Of a DNA stretch of 64,000 nucleotides, positions 6,948-15,485 are shown one piece after another. The notes under the pieces are model-generated. The model saw nothing but the letters and a program-made list of their open reading frames with translations, did not search any database and had not been told where the DNA came from. The position numbers and the translations under genes were made by a program. The first letter of the stretch is position 1, and every line of letters starts with the position of its first letter. Origin of the DNA: JACVRW01 sp046735115 (GTDB taxonomy: Bacteria; Actinomycetota; Thermoleophilia; Solirubrobacterales; Thermoleophilaceae); the NCBI GenBank assembly GCA_046735115.1, contig JBKPSR010000027.1, positions 17,072 through 81,071 of the forward strand, given 5' to 3'.

Positions 6948-7252
6948 GCATCGTCTGGTGGTGTGTCCTCCTCGTCGGGCTCGCGACGGTCGCGATCAAG
7001 GCGAGCGGACCGGTGCTGGCGGCGGGACGGGAGCTGCCCGAGCCCACGGCGCGCGTGGTCGACCTGCTCGCGCCGGCCGTGCTGGCGGCGCTGGTCGCGA
7101 CTCAGGCATTCGCGAGCGACGACGCGCTCGTGCTCGACGAGCGCGCCGCCGGCCTCCTGGCGGCGGGCGTCGCGATCGTGCTTCGGGCGCCGCTGTTGGT
7201 CGTCGTGGTGGTGGCGGCGGCGACTGCTGCGGGGCTGAGGGCCGTCTCGTGA
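6944..7252 (+). CDS. azlD: AzlD-domain protein
   Basis: 102 residues with three to four hydrophobic segments. The motif LLAPAVLAALVATQAFASDD with the downstream AGLLAAGVAIVLRAPLLVVV is typical of AzlD, the small obligatory partner of AzlC. It starts inside an ATGA overlap with azlC and its stop overlaps the GTG of the EamA gene, so the three proteins are probably made together. Confidence 0.9.
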   Translation: MSIVWWCVLLVGLATVAIKASGPVLAAGRELPEPTARVVDLLAPAVLAALVATQAFASDDALVLDERAAGLLAAGVAIVLRAPLLVVVVVAAATAAGLRAVS

Positions 7253-8190
7253 GCGCGCGGGCCTGGGCGCTGTTCGCGGCCGTCTCTGTGATCTGGGGGA
7301 TGCCGTACCTCTTCATCAAGATCGCGGTGGACGAGATCTCCCCGAGCCTCGTGGCCTGGTCGCGGCTCACGCTCGCGGCGGTTGTGCTGCTGCCGCTGGC
7401 GTGGAAACTCGGCGCGCTCCGCGGGTTGCGCGAGCGCTGGCGCATCCTCACGGTCTTCGCGGCTGTGGAGATGGCCGTCCCGTGGCCGCTGCTCGGCTTC
7501 GGCGAAGTGCACGTGAGCTCCTCGTTCGCCGCGATCCTGATAGCCACGGTCCCGCTGTTCGTGGCGCTGCTCGCCACCCGCTTCGATCACTCGGAGCGGC
7601 CGACCGCCATTCGCCTCGTCGGGATGCTGATCGGCTTCGCGGGCGTCGTGGCGCTCGTGGGGATCGACATCGGCGGCAAGGGCGACGAGCTGCTGGGCGC
7701 GCTCGCGATCCTCGTCGTGGCCTTCCTCTACGCGATCGGGCCGATGATCGTGAAGCGGCGCCTCTCGGACGTCGAGCCGCTTGGGCCGGTCGCGGCGTCG
7801 GTCGGGATCGCGGCCCTCCTGGTCACCCCGTTCGCGGCCGTGGACCTGCCCGATTCGGTGCCGTCGGCGGACACGCTCGCATCGGTGGTGGTGCTGGGCC
7901 TCTTGTGCTCGGCGCTCGCCTTCCTGCTCTTCTTCCTCCTGATCGCCGAGGTCGGGCCCGGCAGGGCCACCGTGATCACCTACATCAACCCGGTGGTGGC
8001 ACTCGCTCTCGGCGTCGCAATTCTCGACGAGAGCGTCACCACCGGAGTCGTCGCCGGCCTACTCCTGATCCTCGCCGGCTCGTGGCTGTCGACTGACGGA
8101 CGGCTGCCGCCGGGGCTCGCGGGACTCGCCGGCCGGGTGCGTGGGCGCGCCGCTGCACGAGCTTCCGAGGCTCCCAGCCAGGCGAACTGA
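7249..8190 (+). CDS. EamA-family (drug/metabolite transporter) permease
   Basis: 313 residues, ten predicted membrane helices arranged as two EamA repeats (about 1-140 and 150-290). AVSVIWGMPYLFIKIAVDEI opens the first repeat and GPGRATVITYINPVVALALG closes the second; both are diagnostic. EamA proteins export metabolites, amino acids or cysteine-pathway compounds. The GTG at 7249 sits in a GTGA overlap with azlD, so longer frames upstream are artefacts. Co-transcription with azlCD suggests an efflux role for amino acids or toxic analogues (inference). Confidence 0.88.
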   Translation: MSARAWALFAAVSVIWGMPYLFIKIAVDEISPSLVAWSRLTLAAVVLLPLAWKLGALRGLRERWRILTVFAAVEMAVPWPLLGFGEVHVSSSFAAILIATVPLFVALLATRFDHSERPTAIRLVGMLIGFAGVVALVGIDIGGKGDELLGALAILVVAFLYAIGPMIVKRRLSDVEPLGPVAASVGIAALLVTPFAAVDLPDSVPSADTLASVVVLGLLCSALAFLLFFLLIAEVGPGRATVITYINPVVALALGVAILDESVTTGVVAGLLLILAGSWLSTDGRLPPGLAGLAGRVRGRAAARASEAPSQAN

Positions 8191-8240
8191 TTCGGTTCTC
8201 CGCGGGCGGGATGACGCTCGCGGGCGATCGAGGACGGAGG

Positions 8241-8268
8241 CCCCGCCTTCGGGGGTACTGAACGTACC
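8241..8268. terminator. paired small hairpins between convergent genes
   Basis: CCCCG (8241-8245) pairs with CGGGG (8250-8254), loop CCTT; adjoining it GGTAC (8254-8258) pairs with GTACC (8264-8268). They lie in the 130-bp space between the rightward EamA gene and the leftward alpha-oxoamine synthase gene and probably terminate one or both. No T-run is present. The rest of 8191-8320 shows nothing else I can support. Confidence 0.4.
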
Positions 8269-8320
8269 AGGGGAGCGAACACCATCGCGGCGCGCCGGGC
8301 ATCGCCGGGTGCTTGCGCAA

Positions 8321-9571
8321 CTAGACGGGAGGCTGTGCACTCTCGACCGCGTCCTTGACGTCATCGAAGACGTTGAGGGCGCGGTCGAGGTGGTCCCGCT
8401 CGTGCGTGGCCATGACGCTCGTGCGCAGCAGCGCGCCGCCGCGCTGCACCGCCGGATGGATCGCGACGTTCACGTACACGCCGGCGTCGTACAGCGCCTT
8501 CCAGAGCATTACGGCCTTCCAGTCGTCGCCCACGAGCACCGGCACGATCGGGGTGATCACCTCCGAGCCGTCGGGCAGCCGGCACGGCTCCATCACCTGG
8601 TAGCCGAGCCGCGCGAGCCCGTCGTGCAGGTAGCGAGCGTTGTCGAGGACCTTGGCCATGAGCTGCGGCCCCTCGTCGGAGCGGATGATCTCGAGCGCGC
8701 CCATGGCCGCGCCGATCGCGGCCGGCACCGCCGCCGCGGTGAACATGAACGAGCGCGACTGGACGCGCAGGAAGTCGATGACGTCGCTGGGGCCCGCGAC
8801 GAACCCGCCGCACGAGGCGAGCGACTTCGAGAAGGTCCCCATCCGCAGGTCCACCTCGTCCTCGACGTCGTACGCCTCGCAGGCGCCGGCGCCGCGCGCG
8901 CCGAGCACGCCGACGCCGTGTGCCTCGTCCACCATCAGGCGCGCGCCGTGCTCGCGGCAGAGCGCAACGATGTCAGGCACGGGGGCGAGATCGCCCTCCA
9001 TCGAGAAGACGCCGTCCACGACCACGAGAACGCCGCCGCCGTCCGACTCGGCGCGCTTCAGCATCGACTCGAGCCTGTCGAGCCGGTTGTGCCGGAACGG
9101 CCGGATGCGCGCGCGCGACATCGAGACGGCGTCAAGGATCGAGGCGTGGTCCCCGGAGTCGCAGATCACCGTGTCGCCGGGGCCGAGCAGCGTGCCGATC
9201 GCCCCGGTGTTCGCCAGGTAGCCGGTCGTGAAGACGAGCGCGTCCTCGGTGCCCATCCAGTCGGCGAGCCGGCGCTCGAGCTCCAGGTGGAGCGACAGCG
9301 TCCCGTTGAGGAAGCGCGAACCGGTCAGGCCGGTGCCGAAGTACTCCAGGGCCTCGCGAGCCGCGTCCTTCACGCGTGCGTCGCCCGTCAGGCCGAGGTA
9401 GTTGTTCGAGCCGAGCATGATGCGCCGGCGGCCCTCCATCTGCACCACCGGCCCGGCCGGGCCCTCGAGGACACGGAAGTACGGCATCAGGTCGTGGTCG
9501 CGAGCGGCCTGGAGCTGCTCGAGCCGCTCGTGACGGCGAGCCTTGTCGAAAAGGTCGATAGCAGTCGGCAT
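8321..9571 (-). CDS. alpha-oxoamine synthase (serine palmitoyltransferase-like)
   Basis: 416 residues, PLP-dependent fold-type I enzyme condensing an amino acid with an acyl-CoA/acyl-ACP. Seen: RIMLGSNNYLGLTG, GTGLTGSRFLNGTLSLHLEL, DSGDHASILDA, MVDEAHGVGVLG (Asp about 213) and GTFSKSLASCGGFVAG with the PLP Lys (about 247). Family members include KBL, AONS (BioF), ALAS and SPT. DLRMGTFSKSLASCGGF and the SRSFMFTAAAVP stretch look most like bacterial SPT, and no biotin or threonine-catabolism gene is nearby. The divergent neighbour is a long GNAT-fold acyltransferase, as expected for sphingolipid-type synthesis. SPT versus other AOS members is not decided by sequence alone. Confidence 0.8.
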   Translation of the reverse strand: MPTAIDLFDKARRHERLEQLQAARDHDLMPYFRVLEGPAGPVVQMEGRRRIMLGSNNYLGLTGDARVKDAAREALEYFGTGLTGSRFLNGTLSLHLELERRLADWMGTEDALVFTTGYLANTGAIGTLLGPGDTVICDSGDHASILDAVSMSRARIRPFRHNRLDRLESMLKRAESDGGGVLVVVDGVFSMEGDLAPVPDIVALCREHGARLMVDEAHGVGVLGARGAGACEAYDVEDEVDLRMGTFSKSLASCGGFVAGPSDVIDFLRVQSRSFMFTAAAVPAAIGAAMGALEIIRSDEGPQLMAKVLDNARYLHDGLARLGYQVMEPCRLPDGSEVITPIVPVLVGDDWKAVMLWKALYDAGVYVNVAIHPAVQRGGALLRTSVMATHERDHLDRALNVFDDVKDAVESAQPPV

Positions 9572-9586
9572 ATACAGTCCCGCGCC

Positions 9587-10711
9587 GTGTCAGTCGAGGT
9601 GGAGCCCGTCGCCTCGCGCGCGGATGTGCGCGAGTTCATCGAGCTTCCGTTCCGGCTGCACTCTAACGAGGAAAAGTGGATTCCCCCGCTGCGGATAGAG
9701 CGGAGGCTGTTTCTCACCCCGCGCTTCAACGCGTTCTTCAAACACGGCGAGGCGCAGCTCTTCCTGGCGCGGCGCGAGGGGCGCGTGGTGGGCCGGATCA
9801 GCGCCCAGATCGACAGCGCGTTCAACGCGTTCCACGACAACGCGTGGGGCATGTTCGGCTTCCTCGAGCTGGAGGACGACCCCGGCGCGGCGACGGCCCT
9901 CCTGGAGGCGGCGGAGGCGTGGCTTCGCGAGCGCGGACGCGACCGCATGGTCGGCCCGATGGACTTCACGATGAACGACGAGAGCGGCGTCCTGATCGAG
10001 GGCTTCGAGCACGAGCCGATGATTCGCCAGGCCTGGCACCCGCCGTACTACCGGCGGCTGCTCGAGGAGGCGGGCCTCGAGAAGGCGGTGGACACGTTCA
10101 TGTGGTCGCTCCACATATCGGGCCGCGACAAGGTGAAGCCGATCATCTGGGACCTCGCGAAGCAGCTCGAGCCGAAGCACGGCATACGCATCAGGAAGAT
10201 GAGCCGCCTGCGGCTGCGCCGTGACCTCGACGCGTTCGCCGAGATCTATAACGAGGCGTGGGCGCGCAACTTCGGCTTCGTTCCGTACTCGGAGGCGGAC
10301 CTGGACGCGTACGCGCAGGAGCTGCAGCTCGTCTTCGACAAGCCCTGGTTCATGATCGCCGAGGACGGTGACGGCAAGACAGTCGGGATGGCGATCACGG
10401 TTCCGGACATCAACCAGGTGCTGAAGCGGATGAACGGCCGACTGTTCCCGACCGGCTGGTGGCACTACGTGAACCGGCGCCGGATCGTGGACCGCTGCCG
10501 CGTCGGGTTCCTGGGCGTGCGGCCCGCCTACCAGCACACCGGCGTCGCGGCCGGGCTGTACGCCGAGCACTTCGAGATGTCCGAGGTGACGAGGATCAAG
10601 TGGGGGGAGATGGGCTGGATCCTCGAGACGAACAAGGCCATGAATCGCGCCATGGAGGCCATGGGAGGCGAGATCGTGAAGAAGTACCGCGTTTACGAGC
10701 GGGTGCTTTGA
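9587..10711 (+). CDS. long GNAT-fold N-acyltransferase (YghO/ceramide-synthase-like)
   Basis: 374 residues, far longer than ordinary GNAT enzymes and probably two GNAT halves. FIELPFRLHSNEEKWIPPLR near the N-terminus, GPMDFTMNDESGVLIEGF and PPYYRRLLEEAGLEKAVDTF are characteristic of the YghO-like group; the C-terminal half has VGFLGVRPAYQHTGVAAGLY as acyl-CoA-binding segment and GWILETNKAMNRAMEAMGG. GTG at 9587 is 15 bp from the divergent alpha-oxoamine synthase start, with TATACA (9571-9576) as possible -10 box, so the message may be almost leaderless. Pairing with that enzyme suggests N-acylation of a long-chain base; this is inference. Confidence 0.7.
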   Translation: MSVEVEPVASRADVREFIELPFRLHSNEEKWIPPLRIERRLFLTPRFNAFFKHGEAQLFLARREGRVVGRISAQIDSAFNAFHDNAWGMFGFLELEDDPGAATALLEAAEAWLRERGRDRMVGPMDFTMNDESGVLIEGFEHEPMIRQAWHPPYYRRLLEEAGLEKAVDTFMWSLHISGRDKVKPIIWDLAKQLEPKHGIRIRKMSRLRLRRDLDAFAEIYNEAWARNFGFVPYSEADLDAYAQELQLVFDKPWFMIAEDGDGKTVGMAITVPDINQVLKRMNGRLFPTGWWHYVNRRRIVDRCRVGFLGVRPAYQHTGVAAGLYAEHFEMSEVTRIKWGEMGWILETNKAMNRAMEAMGGEIVKKYRVYERVL

Positions 10712-10724
10712 TACGTTGGCCGCC

Positions 10725-10967
10725 GTGCCCGACAATCTGCCCGTTCTCGCCGAGCCTCGCCCGATCCAGCGCCGCCCCGAGGTCTCGCTGCCGGCGGCGG
10801 TCGCGGCGGCCACCGGCGGCTTTCTGCTCGGCGTATTGACCTTTCTGACGGTGCGCGTGCTTCGGCGTCCGAAGCCCGCGTCGCTCCGGCTCGGCCGTCG
10901 CAAGAAGGCCGAGATCGCCGCCTCGCGCTCCTTCCTCGTAGACATCCACCTCCTGAAGGACCGATAG
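10725..10967 (+). CDS. small single-span membrane protein
   Basis: 80 residues from GTG 10725 (a TTG three codons upstream is an alternative). A proline-rich head is followed by one hydrophobic span (SLPAAVAAATGGFLLGVLTF, about 22-44) and a strongly basic tail with KKAEIAASRSFLVDIHLLK. It follows the acyltransferase gene by 13 bp and is probably co-transcribed. No family recognised. Confidence 0.55.
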   Translation: MPDNLPVLAEPRPIQRRPEVSLPAAVAAATGGFLLGVLTFLTVRVLRRPKPASLRLGRRKKAEIAASRSFLVDIHLLKDR

Positions 10968-11038
10968 CCCTCACAGTCGAGCGCGACGTAGTACCCCTCC
11001 ACCCGTACCGGCTTCCCGGACCGGGGCGGGACGGGGTC

Positions 11039-11815
11039 ATGGTGGTTCGGGACGGCGCCCTCACACGGGCGCTCTGGATCGGCGACGAGGAGGTGGTCGT
11101 CCGCGCCTGGGCGGCGGGCAGCGCCGTCCGGATCCGGGCCGAGGCCCAGTCGAGCGGCGCGGCCGCCGCGGCGGTGGAGCGCATGCGCTTTGCGCTTGGG
11201 ACCGACCACGACCTGAGCGATTTCCACCGGCGCTTCCGCTGGGACCCGCTGATCGGGCCCGTGATCCGCCGGAGGCCGTGGCTGCGCCCGCGGCGCCGGC
11301 CGGAGCCGTTCGAGGCGCTCGCCTGGGCGGTCTGCGAGCAGCTGATCGAGTCGGGCCGCGCCGCCGCGATCCAGCGCCGGATCGTACGCCGGCACGGGCG
11401 CGCGAGCACCTGCGGCACGCTGCGCTCGCCGCCGTCCGCCCAGCGCCTGGCGGTCCGCTCGCCGGCCGAGCTGGACGCCTGCGGGCTCGCGCCGAAGCGC
11501 TCGATCGCCCTGATCCGGGCCGCGCGCGAGGTGGCGTCCGGCCGGGCCGACCTCAGCGAGCACGAGCCCGCCTGGCGCCGCCTCCGCTCGATCCCGAACA
11601 TCGGCAGCTGGACGCTCGAGATGCTCGCGGTGGCGGGGCAGGGCCGCGACGACCAGCTGCCCGCGCTCGACGTGGCGTACCTGAAGTTCGTCGGGCTCGC
11701 CGCGGGGCTGGGCCGGCGGGCCACCGAGGACGAGGTGCGCGAGTTCTTCGCGCCCTACGCCGAGTACGCTGCTCTTGCAGGCTGGTACGCCCTAAACCGG
11801 AGGTTCGCGCCGTGA
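11039..11815 (+). CDS. AlkA-like DNA-3-methyladenine glycosylase (HhH-GPD)
   Basis: At least 258 residues. The helix-hairpin-helix (LRSIPNIGSWTLEMLAV, about 180-197) followed by DDQLPALDVAYLK with the catalytic Asp (about 213) identifies an HhH-GPD base-excision enzyme; FEALAWAVCEQLIESGRAAA is the family segment before it. It removes alkylated purines from DNA. The annotated ATG may not be the true start: the in-frame codons just upstream spell HPYRLPGPGRDGV, which looks like the usual N-terminal strand of these proteins, but no ATG/GTG/TTG is found there. Its stop overlaps msrB by GTGA, so repair of alkylated DNA and oxidised protein are coupled here. Confidence 0.8.
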   Translation: MVVRDGALTRALWIGDEEVVVRAWAAGSAVRIRAEAQSSGAAAAAVERMRFALGTDHDLSDFHRRFRWDPLIGPVIRRRPWLRPRRRPEPFEALAWAVCEQLIESGRAAAIQRRIVRRHGRASTCGTLRSPPSAQRLAVRSPAELDACGLAPKRSIALIRAAREVASGRADLSEHEPAWRRLRSIPNIGSWTLEMLAVAGQGRDDQLPALDVAYLKFVGLAAGLGRRATEDEVREFFAPYAEYAALAGWYALNRRFAP

Positions 11816-12207
11816 CCGAGAAGCTGGAGAAGACAGAGGCCGAGTGGCGCGAGGAGCTCTCGCCCGAGCGCTTCCACGTTCTGCGTGAGCAGGGCACCGA
11901 GCCGCCCTTCACGGGCGCCTACACGTACTCGAAGGAAGACGGGATCTACCGCTGCGGCGCCTGCGGCCAGGAGCTGTTCAGCTCCGACGCCAAGTTCGAC
12001 TCCGGCACAGGCTGGCCGAGCTTCACCGAGCCCGCCGTGGCGGACGCGGTGGAGCTCCACGAGGACCGAAGCCTCGGGATGATCCGCACCGAGGTCACCT
12101 GCGCGCGCTGCGGGAGCCACCTCGGCCACGTGTTCCCGGACGGCCCGGCGCCGACCGGGCAGCGCTACTGCATCAACTCGTTGTCGCTGGAGCTGGACGA
12201 GAGCTAG
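11812..12207 (+). CDS. msrB: peptide-methionine (R)-S-oxide reductase
   Basis: 131 residues, a complete MsrB. It reduces methionine-R-sulfoxide in proteins. Seen: YRCGACGQELF and CARCGSHLGHVFPDG, the two CxxC pairs that hold zinc; SGTGWPSFTEP; and RYCINSLSLEL with the catalytic Cys (about 120). GTG start lies in the overlap with the glycosylase stop. Tail-to-tail 4-bp overlap with the leftward BTAD fusion gene. Confidence 0.95.
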   Translation: MTEKLEKTEAEWREELSPERFHVLREQGTEPPFTGAYTYSKEDGIYRCGACGQELFSSDAKFDSGTGWPSFTEPAVADAVELHEDRSLGMIRTEVTCARCGSHLGHVFPDGPAPTGQRYCINSLSLELDES

Positions 12208-15200
12208 CCGCGCCGAATGCAGAGCGCCGCCAGGTCGAGGCCGTAGATCGGGTGCAGCACCTGGCAGCCCATGCGCGCTGAGAGGAAGTGGATCTTGGTT
12301 CCCGTGGCGAACGGCGCAGCGGGTACCGGGCCCGCCGCGAGCTGGCGGTCGAGCGTGGCATAGGCACGCATCCGCCTGTCGCCGGAGAGGCGGGCGACCG
12401 CGTTCATCCGCCGCTGCGAGTCCGGGTCGCGGAACAGGGCCGGGAAGAACGCCTGGTCGCCGAACTGGAGGTTGATGTAGCTGAACGGGTCGGCGTAGTC
12501 GAAGAACCAGTTCGAGTAGCCGATGTCGAAGGGCTCGCCCGGTCTCCTGAGCCGCTCGAATAGCTCCGGGATCGAGAACTCGCGCACTTCGAGGTCGATT
12601 CCGATCGCCCTGAGGTTCGACCTGAGGATCTGGCCGTGGTGGGAGCAGTCCGCGAAGTCGCAGGTATAGAGGACGGCGCGGCGCGGCGTGTTCCCCGCGA
12701 GCCGGCGTGCGGCGGCCAGGTCCGGGCCGCCCAGCGGGTAGACCGCGGCATCCTCGAAGCCCGGCAGGCCGGGCGGGATGTACTGGTCCGTCGGCCGCCC
12801 GACCTCCCCACCGCCCGTATGGAGCGCGAGCGCGCGGCGGTCCATCGCGAAGTTGACGGCCCTTCGCAGACGGACGTCCTTGAACGGTCCGCGCCGGGTG
12901 TTGAAGGCGAAGTAGTAGATGTTCGGCGCGGGCTGGGTGAAGACTTGCTGGCGGCCTGCGCGTGCGGCGTCGCTGCGAGGTCCGTAGCGGGCCGCGAGCC
13001 TGCGCGTCGTCGCCACGGACACCCCGGGGTCGCCCGGCGGGTGGAGCTCCAGGTAGTCGGCGCGCCCCGCCTCCACCGCCGCCACGGCGCGCTTCGGCGG
13101 GACGACGCTGTAGCGGATCTCGGCCAGCCGGCTCGGGCGCGGCCCGCCGTAGTTTGGGTTGCGGCGGAGCACCAGGCTCCGCCCGGGCACGTGCGACGCG
13201 ACGTAGTAGGGCCCCGCCGTTGGGACGGCATCCACGCCCTCGGGCCTAACCGGAGTGTCGGGCGGCACCGCGCAGAAGTACGGGGCGGCGAGCCGCGAGG
13301 TGATGTTCGGGGCGGGTGTCTTCATGCGAAGCCTCAGCGCGTTGCCTCGCGCGCTGACGTCCGCAACGTCGCCGATGAGCTCGGCGGCGAACGATCCGAG
13401 CGTTGGATCGAGCGCCCGCTCTATCGCGCGCTCGAACGCCGCCGCCGTCACGGGCTCGTTCGACGGCGGTGAGAAAGCGAATCCTGGGCGGATCCTGAAT
13501 GTGTACGTCAGGCCGTCGGCGGAGACCGACGGCTGCCCGCGTGCGACCTCGGGCCGCAGCCTTGCCCCCTCGGGGAACGGCCTGTCCGGGTAGTTGTAGA
13601 GCAGCGCGCAGGTGGCGCCCTTGCGCTGGAGGTTGAGGTCGAGCGCCGGATCGGCGGGGCCGCCATCGGACGCGATCAGCAGGCGGGCCACGCCGCCCGG
13701 CGCATCGCGTGGAGGCGGCGCAGCACGCGCCCTGTGCTGAACGCTGACCCATACGAGCCCGTGCGCGACGGCCACCCGCTGCGGGGCCTGGCCCACCTCC
13801 ACCGTCTCCTCGACGCGCTTGGTCTGAGGGTCGATGCGGTCGACCGTGCCGCTCAGGCTGTTCGCGACCCACACCGCCCCGTCGCCGACCGCCACGCCGG
13901 TGGGCCGTCGGCCGACGGGGATTGTGTGGGTCACGGTTGCGGTGCGGGGATCGATCCGCGAGACGGTGTCGTCCTGCGTGTTCGCGACCCATACTGCGCC
14001 GGCGCCCACGGCGACCGCTCGCGGACCCTGTCCCACCGAGGTCGTTCCGACCACAGCGCCTTCGTTGGCGGGGTCGAGACGCGTCACCGTGTTGTCCGTG
14101 TCGTCGGTGATCCAGACGCTGCCGGCGCCGGTGGCGATCGCGCTGGGGTCGTTCCCCACCGAGAACGTCTCGACGACCTCGCCCCTCGTCGGGTCCACCC
14201 GGGCCACGGCTCCGTAGGTTCGTCCGGTCCACACCGAGCCGTAGCCGATCGCCACCGGGTCCTGGTCGAACTGGCCGACGCCCGCATGATCCCGCGCGAG
14301 CCGCACCGGGCGCACCGACCGGAAGGCCATGTCGAGCTTCGCCAACCTGGTCCGGCGGACGTCCCCTATCCACACGGCGTCGGCGTCGGCCCCCAAGCCA
14401 GCCACGCTCACGCGCGGAGAAGTCGTGCTCACGACGCGTCTCGTGCGCGGCGCGATCTGTGTGACGGTGTCGTCGTCGACGTTGGCGACCCACACGTAGC
14501 CGGCGCCGGCGGCGACGTCCGAGGGCCGGACGCCGGTGGGGATGGTCGCGACCAGCTCGTTGGCGTCGGGATCGATCACGGCGAGCGAGTTCCCGGGAGC
14601 GCGCTTCGGATCCGGGTTGTCGTCAGCAGCGGCGAACACCGCCGCCACAGCGGCCGCGAGCAGCAGGCCGCCGCCGATGCCGACAAGCACTCCACCGCGG
14701 CGCCGTCTGTCGGCGGCGCCCGGCCGCGACGGGCGCCTCGGCGCGTCGAGGGCCGGATCCTGAGCGAGTATGGCGCGCTCCAGCTCCTGGAGCTCGCGGC
14801 CGGGCTCGATGCCGAGCTCGTCGACGAGCGCGCGGCGGGCATCCCGGTAGCCGGCGAGCGCGTCCGCCTGGCGGCCGGCGCGATAGAGCGCCAGGATGAG
14901 CTGTGCCCGCAGGCGTTCGCGTGCCGGATGCTCGCGCACCAGCGTCTCGAGCTCCGGGATCAGCCCGGCATGATCGCCCAGCGCGAGATCGGCCTCGATC
15001 CTGTGCTCAAGCGCGACCAGCCTGACCTCCTCGAAGCGTGCGACCTCGCTCTGCGCGAATGCTTCGTATGCCAGGTCGGCGAGCGCGGGCCCTCTCCACA
15101 GGTCGAGTGCCTGGCGAAGCAGGTCACTTGCTGCGTTCGCCTCGCCGCGCTCCAGCGCGTAGCGCCCCTCGGCCGCTAGCCGCTCGAAGCGCGCTGCGTC

Positions 15201-15485
15201 GAGCTGGTCGGCCTCGATGTCGAGCACGTACCCGCCGCCCCGCGTGAGCAACACACCCTGCCCGATCTCCTTCCGGAGGCGCGACACGTATACCTGCACT
15301 GTCTTCGTCGCCGTGTCGGGTGGCCGCTCTCCCCAGAGTTCGTCGACGAGGCGGTCCAGGGAGACGACCTCGCCGCGATGGAGCAGCAGGATCGCGAGCA
15401 CCGCGCGCTGCCTGGTGCCCCCGAGCGGGGCCAGCCGCCCATTGTCCTGGACCTCGAGCGGGCCCAGTATGCGGAACTCGGTCAT
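12204..15485 (-). CDS. BTAD regulator fused to membrane span, beta-propeller and SBP_bac_5 domain
   Basis: 1093 residues. Order: OmpR-type winged helix (about 1-90; LDRLVDELWGERPPDTATKT), BTAD helical repeat domain (about 95-245; LDLWRGPALADL, VDELGIEPGRELQELERAIL), membrane span (about 262-287), YVTN-like beta-propeller of seven or so repeats with VWVANxxxxTVxRIDP units (about 300-590) and a family-5 ABC substrate-binding domain (about 598-1093; YYFAFNTRRGPFKDVRLRRA, GYSNWFFDYADPFSYINLQF). DNA-binding parts would be cytoplasmic, propeller and peptide-binding domain outside. Start is the ATG matching the winged-helix N-terminus; upstream frame is shadow. Looks like a one-component membrane sensor, ligand unknown. 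Confidence 0.85.
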   Translation of the reverse strand: MTEFRILGPLEVQDNGRLAPLGGTRQRAVLAILLLHRGEVVSLDRLVDELWGERPPDTATKTVQVYVSRLRKEIGQGVLLTRGGGYVLDIEADQLDAARFERLAAEGRYALERGEANAASDLLRQALDLWRGPALADLAYEAFAQSEVARFEEVRLVALEHRIEADLALGDHAGLIPELETLVREHPARERLRAQLILALYRAGRQADALAGYRDARRALVDELGIEPGRELQELERAILAQDPALDAPRRPSRPGAADRRRRGGVLVGIGGGLLLAAAVAAVFAAADDNPDPKRAPGNSLAVIDPDANELVATIPTGVRPSDVAAGAGYVWVANVDDDTVTQIAPRTRRVVSTTSPRVSVAGLGADADAVWIGDVRRTRLAKLDMAFRSVRPVRLARDHAGVGQFDQDPVAIGYGSVWTGRTYGAVARVDPTRGEVVETFSVGNDPSAIATGAGSVWITDDTDNTVTRLDPANEGAVVGTTSVGQGPRAVAVGAGAVWVANTQDDTVSRIDPRTATVTHTIPVGRRPTGVAVGDGAVWVANSLSGTVDRIDPQTKRVEETVEVGQAPQRVAVAHGLVWVSVQHRARAAPPPRDAPGGVARLLIASDGGPADPALDLNLQRKGATCALLYNYPDRPFPEGARLRPEVARGQPSVSADGLTYTFRIRPGFAFSPPSNEPVTAAAFERAIERALDPTLGSFAAELIGDVADVSARGNALRLRMKTPAPNITSRLAAPYFCAVPPDTPVRPEGVDAVPTAGPYYVASHVPGRSLVLRRNPNYGGPRPSRLAEIRYSVVPPKRAVAAVEAGRADYLELHPPGDPGVSVATTRRLAARYGPRSDAARAGRQQVFTQPAPNIYYFAFNTRRGPFKDVRLRRAVNFAMDRRALALHTGGGEVGRPTDQYIPPGLPGFEDAAVYPLGGPDLAAARRLAGNTPRRAVLYTCDFADCSHHGQILRSNLRAIGIDLEVREFSIPELFERLRRPGEPFDIGYSNWFFDYADPFSYINLQFGDQAFFPALFRDPDSQRRMNAVARLSGDRRMRAYATLDRQLAAGPVPAAPFATGTKIHFLSARMGCQVLHPIYGLDLAALCIRRG

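Noticed and set aside
9590..11563. 657-residue minus-strand frame opposite the acyltransferase gene
   Set aside because: No ribosome-binding site or motif; opposite to well-supported genes.
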